NCBI GenBank assembly: GCA_003427395.1
Contig: BFEA01000388.1
Location: forward strand, 1,196,817-1,220,136
Direction: 5' to 3'
From: Chara braunii
Taxonomy: Eukaryota; Streptophyta; Charophyceae; Charales; Characeae
DNA length: 23,320 nt
Below, in pieces: positions 16,717 to 22,657 of this stretch; within the stretch, counting starts at the first letter, position 1, and the number at the start of each line of letters is the position of its first letter. Under the pieces are notes generated by a model. The model did not search any database. It saw only the letters and a program-made list of their open reading frames with translations, and was not told where the DNA came from. The position numbers and the translations under genes are program-made.

Positions 16717-16775
16717 GATAGGACATAGGACAGGATATACGATAGGATATAGAATAGGGTATAGGATATAGGAAA
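16717..16775 (+). repeat. ATAGGATATAGG minisatellite
   Basis: Imperfect repeats of a GGATA/ATAGGA motif. The right end merges into the 155-bp segment that is duplicated around the adapter. Confidence 0.75.
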
Positions 16776-17111
16776 TCAGAGCACATGGTGTGCTTTTCTT
16801 CGTGTCTAGCTGGTGGTGGTGGACCTGGTGGTGGTGCAAATTTTGCACTGAACCACGAAAACATATAGTAGCTAGTGGATGAGATAGATGAGAAAAAATA
16901 TGTACAGAGATTGAGAGTCTGTCTCTTATACACATCTAGATGTGTATAAGAGACAGGGATATAGGAAATCAGAGCACATGGTGTGCTTTTCTTCGTGTCT
17001 AGCTGGTGGTGGTGGACCTGGTGGTGGTGCAAATTTTGCACTGAACCACGAAAACATATAGTAGCTAGTGGATGAGATAGATGAGAAAAAATATGTACAG
17101 AGATTGAGAGT
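16764..17111. repeat. 155-bp perfect direct repeat flanking an adapter (assembly artefact)
   Basis: 16764-16918 and 16957-17111 appear identical over 155 bp, separated only by the 38-bp adapter. The natural sequence is most likely a single copy running straight into TAGAATCATTC at 17112. The minus-strand frames across it contain MCIRDR and PVSYTHLDVYKRQ, which are adapter translations. Confidence 0.93.
16919..16956. other. Nextera mate-pair junction adapter, second copy
   Basis: The same two 19-bp Tn5 mosaic ends, head to head, as at 13346-13383. It lies exactly between the two 155-bp copies. Confidence 0.98.
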
Positions 17112-17343
17112 AGAATCATTCTAGATTAGCAAGGTGAACTCGTACATGTATCGAATTTGACACGCAAAACAAAGGGCCGAAGGCCAGAGTACGTTCCCAC
17201 ATACAGTGAAATTTTATTTGAGCCTAGACAACCCAACTCACGTCTTTAAACCTTTGACAGATTTAAAAGGACTCTATCTTAGTCCGATTCAGGCTCGAAG
17301 AAAAGAAAAGAAAAGAAAGAGTGAGATTGAGAGTAGAATCGTT
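17112..17343. other. Probable 5-prime flank or leader of the Asn-rich ORF
   Basis: The ORF frame stays open upstream to 17206, but the first in-frame codon there is GTG; the first ATG is 17344. An AAAAG repeat (17300-17318) and GAGATTGAGAGTAGAATC (17326-17343) precede the ATG. The latter motif also occurs at 17100-17117 and partly at 18590-18600. No TATA box is clear. Confidence 0.4.
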
Positions 17344-18069
17344 ATGCAGCGGAGGCAGGAGGGGGTGGAGATCGATGGGGGGGCGGTCTCTATGGAGCAG
17401 TGGTTAGATGACAGGATCGAGGAGATGTTGGATGTCATGTGGGAGCTGGAGGAGGGGCCGGATCCCCGGCTCGAACCCTACATCGGCTGGAGGCGGGCGG
17501 ATGATGGGATGTATGTGTGTAAAGCCCTCTTTATAAAGGGCCGCAATATTCGCAATCAGTTGGAGGGTGAGATGGGTGATAAGGGCGAGGGCGGAGTGGA
17601 TGCCAGCGGAGATAAATGCGGCGACGACACTGGCGATAGCAACAGAAGCAACAACAACAACAACAACAACAACAACAGCAATGACGACGACAACAACAAC
17701 ATCAGCAACAACGGCGGCGATGCTGGGGGTGGCAACAACAACAACAACAACAATCACAACAACAATAATGATGATGGTGGTAGTGACAACGATGGTGGCG
17801 GCAACGATCACGGCAGCGGCAACAACAACAACAATAACATTCACTACAGCGGCAGCAGCAGGGTTGAGAGCGGGGTTGGGGATGACATCAACAACAACAG
17901 CGACGATGCCGATAGTGTTGACGACGGAGGCAGCGATGACCACGGCAGCAGCGGGGCTGAAAGCCTTAGCACGACGGGTGTGATGCCGCATGCTGAAGTG
18001 GAGGGGATTGGGATTGATGTGGATAAGAGGTTTGCCATCGTCGTCTGGTTGAGGATAGGAGTGGGATGA
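17344..18069 (+). CDS. Hypothetical Asn/Asp/Gly-rich protein, 241 aa
   Basis: This is the only frame in the window that looks like a plausible gene. I do not recognise the family. The start is the first ATG of the frame (G at -3). Residues 1-75 form a normal-complexity, acidic segment with possible helix (EQWLDDRIEEMLDVMWELEE at 18-37) followed by GWRRADDGMYVCKALFIKGR at 48-67. Residues of about 76-205 are low complexity, with Asn runs coded by AAC repeats and interspersed D, G and S. The tail ends DVDKRFAIVVWLRIGVG. There is no signal peptide or membrane segment at the N-terminus. The ORF lies between two direct copies of hairpin module H, so it could belong to a repeat-borne unit. Minus-strand frames here are Val/Ala/Ile or Leu runs from the AAC repeats and are shadows. 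Confidence 0.5.
   Translation: MQRRQEGVEIDGGAVSMEQWLDDRIEEMLDVMWELEEGPDPRLEPYIGWRRADDGMYVCKALFIKGRNIRNQLEGEMGDKGEGGVDASGDKCGDDTGDSNRSNNNNNNNNNSNDDDNNNISNNGGDAGGGNNNNNNNHNNNNDDGGSDNDGGGNDHGSGNNNNNNIHYSGSSRVESGVGDDINNNSDDADSVDDGGSDDHGSSGAESLSTTGVMPHAEVEGIGIDVDKRFAIVVWLRIGVG
17643..17860 (+). repeat. AAC trinucleotide-rich coding microsatellite
   Basis: Runs of AAC separated by GAC, AGC, GGC and GAT codons, in phase with the ORF. The longest block is 17649-17676. In-frame expansion is the probable origin of the Asn runs. Confidence 0.9.
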
Positions 18070-18136
18070 TCATTGTTGATTGTGTTGCCAATTGATGTCG
18101 ATTGGTGTTGTCCGGCCCGCAATACCAATCAACAAT
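18070..18136. repeat. Inverted repeat just after the ORF stop
   Basis: TCATTGTTGATTG and CAATCAACAATGG lie 41 bp apart, immediately after the TGA stop, with GATTGGTGTTG/CAATACCAATC adding to the pairing. It could be a transcript 3-prime hairpin or a tiny inverted-repeat element. Confidence 0.5.
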
Positions 18137-18437
18137 GGAGTGCTGAGGGGGCCTGTTTAGGATATACATCGCGGGTGGTCAATCCTTCCCTTGCGTGGGG
18201 AAGTAATCAATGCCCCCACTTACATACATATCATATCTCTCATATTGTTTTGATTGATAAGGACCATTCACATCACAGCACATCATAGTTAGGGTTTTGT
18301 GTTTAGACATTGAAATTCACAAGATCACAAATCATCACACATATCACACAAATATTACACAAACATGTTAGGGTTTGCGTGGATCTCTGAAGGGACACTG
18401 GACCCGTTTCCAGCTGATACTTTCAGATGCATGTACA
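18137..18437. other. Spacer with AGGGTTT-repeat fragments
   Basis: No gene. GTTAGGGTTTTGTG (18288) and GTTAGGGTTTGCGTGG (18367), plus ACTGGACCCGTTTCCAGCTG at 18399, are pieces of the repeat family seen at 15411-16019. Confidence 0.5.
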
Positions 18438-18590
18438 GGGACGCTGGACCCGATTTCCAGCAGGTGTAGCTCCCCACCAATAGATGGAGCCTTCGACGCC
18501 GGGACCTACTAACTGGGGATGCTCTTATCACCTCGTTAAGTAGGTTTCCCGTATAACGAAGTTAAAAAAAAAAAAAGAAAAAAAAAAAAG
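18438..18590 (+). repeat. Hairpin module H, copy B, with A-rich tail
   Basis: GGGACGCTGGACCCGATTTC, then the CAGGTGTAGCTCCCCACCAA head, as in copy A. The right stem arm CCTCGTTAAGTAGG is intact; the left arm has decayed to CCTACTAACTGGGG. GTATAACGAAGTT leads into an A-rich tail of about 35 nt. The tail is followed by AGAGTAGAATCATTCTAGAT, a motif also found at 17108. Confidence 0.65.
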
Positions 18591-18927
18591 AGTAGAATCA
18601 TTCTAGATTAGTTAAACAAGTGGATGCCCGCCGCAGGTGCGGCGGGGAGCATGAGGGGGGCCAGCTGACGCAGGGCCCCAGCAAAGAACTGCACAGCCAG
18701 TCCCAGCAGCAGCCGTCGGGCAGGGAAAAAAAAACCGCACGGGAAGGTATCCTTGCAAAAAGAAAAAGGAAGCACGGGAAGGTATCTGACCAAAATCCCG
18801 GCTAAGATCCGCTGTTCTTTTTCTTTCCCTGGGAGAGATGTGAAATGGGGGATGCTCTGTATTTGTTTCCGAACATGTGCCCAGGACAGCCATGCCCGAA
18901 GCACGGGTGGAGGCAGCATAACGTGGC
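18591..18927. other. Unassigned sequence
   Basis: No gene recognised. Minus-strand frames of 93 and 103 codons overlap each other in different phases and have no recognisable domain. GGGAAGGTATC occurs twice (18740 and 18777). Confidence 0.4.
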
Positions 18928-18930
18928 TAA

Positions 18931-19058
18931 GGGCACCGCCACACCACTTTCGAAATGTGCTAAATGATAATGAACTTCCTGCCAGAACATGGCCTGGCCT
19001 GATGCACCGGCCACATTTTTTGTGTTTTTCACATTTGGACAGTGCTGTGGGGAGGCCC
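18931..19058. mobile_element. MITE, target duplication TAA, 128 bp
   Basis: Left end GGGCACCGCCACACCACTTT; inverted right end GGGCCTCCCCACAGCACTGT, matching at about 16 of 21 positions. TAA at 18928-18930 and 19059-19061. The interior has GAAATGTGC and TTTTTTGTGTTTTTCACATTT, in line with the 19236 family, but it is more diverged. Confidence 0.7.
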
Positions 19059-19159
19059 TAACGCAGCATGTGCTAGAAGCATGGGGAACTGGTTCCTGCT
19101 GGCTGCCGCATCTCACAGAAAGCCCAATAGAGAAAAAAACTGCTGAAGAGAAAAAAGGA

Positions 19160-19226
19160 ACCAACGAAATTGAACGAATCCACTTTTTTGTCTTTTCTGC
19201 ATGTCGGCAGTAGTAGAGCGAGGCCC
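19160..19226 (+). mobile_element. Truncated right end of the same MITE family
   Basis: CCACTTTTTTGTCTTTTCTG, CATGTCGGCAGTAGTAGAGC and GAGGCCC form a right terminus without a left partner. A near-identical truncated end lies at 20535-20586. Confidence 0.6.
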
Positions 19227-19235
19227 AAAGAGTTA

Positions 19236-19347
19236 GGGCCATGCTCCACTACTCTTGAAATGTGCAAAATAAGAGTGAATCTTCCGCAAAGATACACTGC
19301 CATGATTTTTGTCTTTTGTGCATGTCGAGAGTAGTGGAGCGAGGCCC
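19236..19347. mobile_element. MITE, GGGCCTCGCTCCACTACTCTC family, target duplication TTA
   Basis: Left end GGGCCATGCTCCACTACTCT; inverted right end GGGCCTCGCTCCACTACTCT, two differences in 20. TTA at 19233-19235 and 19348-19350. The 112-bp interior has the family signature (GAAATGTGCAAAATAAGAGT, GATACACTGCCATG, TTTTTGTCTTTTGTGCATG). This is the cleanest copy in the window and a good family reference. Confidence 0.88.
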
Positions 19348-19350
19348 TTA

Positions 19351-19537
19351 GGGCCTGTTTGCACTACTCTCCGTAGTTGCACTTACTTGAGAGTGCATGG
19401 CTCCACAAGTCGAGATCAGGCAGACAATTTTTTTTAACTTTCCTGTAGAAGAAATATTGTGGTGAGCAAGTGCAACCAGGCACTCTCCACCCATCCGCCA
19501 CGAATTGTGGCGCATGGCAAGTAGTGCAACTAGGCCC
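19351..19537. mobile_element. Tourist-like MITE adjacent to the previous one
   Basis: Left end GGGCCTGTTTGCACTACT; inverted right end GGGCCTAGTTGCACTACTTG. It directly abuts the TTA of the 19236 element. The right flank (CCA) does not repeat TTA, so the duplication is lost or the two insertions overlap. GGGCCTGTTTG is close to the classic plant Tourist terminus. Length 187 bp. Confidence 0.65.
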
Positions 19538-19627
19538 CACCAGGACCTCCGCGTTGTTTTTTAGAAGTCGCGGCCGTTAACGTGCCGCGACTTTCGGGGG
19601 TCAGGCAAGCCAACGTCCGGTCGCTAC

Positions 19628-19672
19628 AAAAAAAAAAGAAAAAAAAGAAAGAAAGAAAAGAAAAGAAAGCAC
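19628..19672. repeat. A-rich AAAG tract
   Basis: A-runs broken by single G residues, just upstream of the (GA)n hairpin. Confidence 0.85.
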
Positions 19673-19680
19673 GAATTTCT

Positions 19681-19688
<8 letters not shown>

Positions 19689-19754
<66 letters not shown>

Positions 19755-19807
19755 CACGCCGAGTTTGGCGCACCAAACTCGGCGTCACTCTCTCTCTCTC
19801 TCTCTCT
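19689..19807. repeat. (GA)n - hairpin - (TC)n mirrored structure, copy 1
   Basis: About 32 GA units (19689-19752) lead to a perfect 13-bp stem, ACGCCGAGTTTGG (19756-19768) and CCAAACTCGGCGT (19773-19785), loop CGCA, followed by about 10 TC units. The GA and TC arms are complementary, so the hairpin can extend through them. Copy 2 is at 20201-20325. Confidence 0.92.
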
Positions 19808-19822
19808 AAACTCCGCGTCAGT

Positions 19823-19934
19823 GGGCCTCGCTCGACATGCACAAAATACAAAAATCATCATGGTGTATGTTTCCATGTTCGCACAGACGATTCACTCTCA
19901 TTTTGCAAATTTTAAGAGTAGTGGAGCCAGGCTC
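19823..19934. mobile_element. MITE, GGGCCTCGCTCCACTACTCTC family, partly diverged
   Basis: GGGCCTCGCTCGACATGCAC to AGAGTAGTGGAGCCAGGCTC. The core has GTGTATGTTTCCATGTTCGC and TCTCATTTTGCAAATTT. No target duplication was identified. A truncated copy of its left part follows the second GA/TC structure at 20350. Confidence 0.7.
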
Positions 19935-19960
19935 TCTCTCTCGCTCTCTCTCTCTCTCAT
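19931..19960. repeat. (CT)n microsatellite
   Basis: CT run with one CG interruption, joined to the right end of the MITE. Confidence 0.9.
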
Positions 19961-19981
19961 GCGCATGTGTGCGCTTTCAGA

Positions 19982-20143
19982 CTTGAAAGAATGAGAAAGA
20001 ATCTACCCTCGTTTTTGCAGAAGGTTCATTCTCATTGCACATAGGGAGCAGCAGCTGCAGCCTTGAAAAAATGAGAAAGAATCTACCCGCGTTTTTGCAG
20101 AAGATTCATTCTGATTTTGCACATAGGGAGCAGCAGCTGCAGC
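19982..20143 (+). repeat. Tandem duplication, about 81 bp x 2
   Basis: Copies 19982-20061 and 20062-20143 share ATGAGAAAGAATCTACCC, GTTTTTGCAGAAG, TTCATTCT and GCACATAGGGAGCAGCAGCT. ATTCATTCT...GCACAT is also a core motif of the MITE family, so the unit may be MITE-derived. Confidence 0.85.
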
Positions 20144-20171
20144 GCGTCTGCATCTTTCTCCCGATGCGCGT

Positions 20172-20172
20172 T

Positions 20173-20200
<28 letters not shown>
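20172..20200. repeat. (CA)n microsatellite
   Basis: About 14 CA units running directly into the (GA)n arm of the second hairpin structure. Confidence 0.93.
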
Positions 20201-20243
<43 letters not shown>

Positions 20244-20269
20244 GCCGGGCTTGGTGCGCCAAACTCGGC

Positions 20270-20325
<56 letters not shown>
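20201..20325. repeat. (GA)n - hairpin - (TC)n mirrored structure, copy 2
   Basis: (GA)n of about 40 nt, then GACGCCGGGCTTGG (20241-20254), TGCG, CCAAACTCGGCGTC (20259-20272), then about 27 TC units. The left arm differs from copy 1 at two positions, one of them tolerated as a G-T pair. The flank AACTCCGCGTCAGT is shared with copy 1. Confidence 0.92.
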
Positions 20326-20328
<3 letters not shown>

Positions 20329-20349
20329 CTCCGCGTCAGTCACGGTCAG

Positions 20350-20412
20350 TGGGCCTAGCTCGACATGCACAAAAGACAAAATCATCACGGTGTATCTTTC
20401 CATGTTCGCATG
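20350..20412 (+). mobile_element. Truncated MITE after copy 2 of the hairpin structure
   Basis: GGGCCTAGCTCGACATGCAC, CACGGTGTATCTTTCCATGT, then the homology to 19823 stops after TTCGCA. Together with the hairpin this forms a duplicated block, about 19756-19882 and 20241-20412. Confidence 0.65.
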
Positions 20413-20473
20413 TACCTACCGGTAGCTCGAAGTTCGGCAAGGTTCGGGTTACCCGTAGGCTGAGCCACGGCCC

Positions 20474-20502
20474 TTAACAACCGCTAGGTACTGGTGGTTT
20501 AA
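20474..20502. repeat. TTAA-family right end
   Basis: GGTACTGGTGGT followed by TTAA (20499-20502). Another TTAA lies at 20474-20477, but no proper left terminus is seen, so this is a solo end or a very short remnant. Confidence 0.5.
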
Positions 20503-20534
20503 AAAGGAAGATTCTGCTAAATAAAGAGATCAGC

Positions 20535-20690
20535 AACTCCACTTTTTTTGTCTTTTCTGCACGTGGTGAGTAGTAGAGTGTGGCCCTGAGAGCACTACTG
20601 CGGATCTCGCTCCGCTGCTCACCAGGGGCAAAGTTGAAATGAATCCTCCCCTTGGAACATAGAAAGATACACCGCCATACTTTTGTCTGC
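20535..20690. mobile_element. Two MITE-family fragments
   Basis: 20535-20586 is a right end (TTTTTTTGTCTTTTCTGCAC, GTGAGTAGTAGAGTGTGGCCC). 20604-20680 is a left-end-like piece (TCTCGCTCCGCTGCTCACCA, GAAATGAATCCTCCCC, GATACACCGCCAT). Neither is complete. Confidence 0.55.
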
Positions 20691-20776
20691 CAATCTCTGA
20701 ATACCACGCCTCCAGGGGGCCAGGCAACAGGCAACAATTAGGACAGGAAAGCCCGTCTACATGAGTCAGTTGTCTG

Positions 20777-20939
20777 AGCTGGACCCGGTTTCCAGCAGGT
20801 GTTGCTCCCCACCAATAGATGGAGCCTTCAACCGTGGAGCCACTTAGGGGGCTGCTCATATCACCTTCCTAAGTGGTGGCCATGACTCGAAGTTAAAAAA
20901 AAAGAAGAAAAAAAAAAGAAAAAAAGAAAAAAAAGAAAC
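20777..20939 (+). repeat. Hairpin module H, copy C, with A-rich tail
   Basis: GAGCTGGACCCGGTTTCCAG, CAGGTGTTGCTCCCCACCAA and TAGATGGAGCCTTC match copies A and B. The stem is CCACTTAGG (20840-20848) and CCTAAGTGG (20868-20876), different in sequence from copy A but still fully paired. CGAAGTT and an A-rich tail of about 45 nt follow. Confidence 0.65.
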
Positions 20940-21785
20940 GAATTTGCTTTCGGAAAAAACAAAAAACAACGAATCTTACTGGCAAATCTACTTGTCTACT
21001 TGGGGGACAATGGCGCTATGTGCTTGCATTCGAACATGCGCCGGCTCATGCGAGTTGGAAACAACGGCAACTGAGTAAGAAAAGTTGGGCCCGCCCTGTG
21101 TCCCGGCAGTTTTCCCAACAGTGGAGGCAGGTCTCGCGTAGGAGCGGACCCACGACTCGCTTTAAGAGTATAGAGGGGAAAAAAAAAACTCGAGGCAGCT
21201 GATCATGCTCCACTCCACCATGAGAACATGTGGGGGGGCTGTGTGCGTGCAGCAAGAAACTTCAGTGCATGTTCATTTTTCCTTTGTTTTCTGGTTGACT
21301 ACGTTCGCTTTGACTACATTTGATTTGCAAAGTGGCTAAAGAGTGTGCGGCTCACAGTGTGGATTTTTGTAGATGAATTCTACTATGATTGTGGTCAGAT
21401 TCAGCCCTGAACAGTCCTATCGTATGGCCTTAGTTGATATGTATGCATTTGTGTAAGAGCGAAGGTAGATCCGAACAGCCAGCCAACCACTTCCACTTTC
21501 TTCTTGCGGCCTATTCGGCCTCTCAAGTGAGCTCGGCGCTGGACTGTCTTCCCTGAGCATAACGTGGGTTTGTCATAGCTGCATCCAGTCCGGTTTCAGG
21601 CCAAATGCAGATATGATGATCCCAACAGTCATTCATGAGAGGGCAGGAGTAGCAATGCCACACAAGAGCTGTAGCAGTAGCTATAACAGACATTCTGTAG
21701 GGATGCATCCTTGGTCTTTGTGGCAGTTGCAGAACGGTTTGCTAGCTTGAACCGAGTCTATCTGATGGACCACATTCATTATAAA
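20940..21785. other. Unassigned sequence
   Basis: No gene, tRNA or clear repeat recognised. Open frames are 60-70 codons and unremarkable. Confidence 0.45.
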
Positions 21786-21896
21786 CTACCATCTTCACCC
21801 GAATAGAATGCCCGGTCATTATGGCCGTATTCAGGGCAATTTTAAGTCCAGATACAGCCATAATGACTGGGCGTTGTATTTGGGTGAAGACCGTAG
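21786..21896. mobile_element. Hairpin MITE, TCTTCACCCGAAT...GGTCATTATGG family, 111 bp
   Basis: Left arm CTACCATCTTCACCCGAATA, GCCCGGTCATTATGGCCGTA; inverted right arm CTACGGTCTTCACCCAAATA, GCCCAGTCATTATGGCTGTA. The arms are about 45 bp with few differences. This is the best copy of the family; others are at 2588, 6349 and 22224. Confidence 0.8.
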
Positions 21897-21992
21897 CAGG
21901 AATTCGTCCGGTGGGGTCTGACCTTTCCACCTTCTTGCCTTTTCCATCTGCTTCCTGGACTCCTTGTGAATACTCTTTTGTTGTATTGATTT

Positions 21993-22010
21993 AAAAAAAA
22001 AAAAAAAAAA
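21993..22010. repeat. A18 homopolymer
   Basis: Uninterrupted adenine run. Confidence 0.93.
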
Positions 22011-22032
22011 GGTTCTGGTGATACTTGAGAGG

Positions 22033-22156
22033 ATTGGCACACTACTGTCTTCCACCAAACACGAGGCACTCTCATAATGAAGTTAAATGAAGGTATTGGC
22101 ACACTACTGTCTTCCACCAAACACGCGGCACTCTCATAATGAAGTTAAATGAACGT
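22033..22156 (+). repeat. Tandem duplication, 62 bp x 2
   Basis: 22033-22094 and 22095-22156 share ATTGGCACACTACTGTCTTC, CACCAAACACG and GGCACTCTCATAATGAAGTT, with only a few differences. Confidence 0.92.
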
Positions 22157-22223
22157 ATCGGACTAGAAAGGTTGCTAGGCAGCTAATATACACATGATCA
22201 CTCTGCCTTGTGTTCGGGGTAAG

Positions 22224-22400
22224 ATAGTAGCTTCTCTCTTCACCTAAACAGAATGCAGGGCCATTCAAAAAAAAAAAAAAAAAAAAAGAAGGCAAGGCCA
22301 TTATGGTTGTTTCCGGCCTGGAAATAAAAAAAAATAAAAATAAAAGGTTGTTTCCGGCCTGAAAATTGCGGTGTAGGTTGAATGACCATATGTTTTTTTC
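22224..22400. repeat. Degraded hairpin-MITE relative with homopolymer insertions
   Basis: TAGCTTCTCTCTTCACCTAA, ACAGAATGCAGGGCCATT and GGCCATTATGGTTG resemble the 21786 element. An A21 run (22267-22287) and a duplicated GGTTGTTTCCGGCCTG (22304 and 22346), separated by AAATAAAA repeats, interrupt it. Confidence 0.45.
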
Positions 22401-22468
22401 AGAAGGGGAGACAATAGAACTGTCTTTGACGAATCTGATTGCCATTGGGTCTAGATTCAGTTTGAATG

Positions 22469-22489
22469 GGTCCCAGTGTGAGTACAGCC
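22469..22489 (-). repeat. Solo terminus related to the 960-2103 element
   Basis: The reverse complement is GGCTGTACTCACACTGGGAC plus C, preceded by TTA, close to the GGGCATACTCACACGGGGAC end at 960. No partner end was found in the window. Confidence 0.5.
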
Positions 22490-22561
22490 TAAGAGTAAAT
22501 CAATGTTGTTCGCTGAGCGGCAATTTATTTTTCTGGTGAACTGCTTCGGACCATTAAATAA

Positions 22562-22657
22562 GATAAAATGATTTAAAATCATCATACATTTTCTATTCTA
22601 ACAAGTGGATAAAATGATTTAAAATCATCATACTTTTTTTTTTTTTTTTTTTTTTTT
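22562..22657. repeat. 26-bp direct repeat and T24 run
   Basis: GATAAAATGATTTAAAATCA plus TCATAC occurs at 22562-22587 and 22608-22633. The second copy is followed by 24 T (22634-22657). Confidence 0.9.

Noticed and set aside
16678-17119. Minus-strand ORFs of 85 and 144 codons
   Set aside because: They span the adapter and the falsely duplicated 155 bp; the protein repeat is the artefact itself.
17404-17991. 195-codon minus-strand ORF rich in Val, Ala and Ile
   Set aside because: Complement of the AAC-rich coding tract of the plus-strand ORF; composition is purely repeat-driven.
19582-19851. Arg-Glu and Ser-Leu repeat ORFs
   Set aside because: They are direct translations of (GA)n and (TC)n microsatellites.
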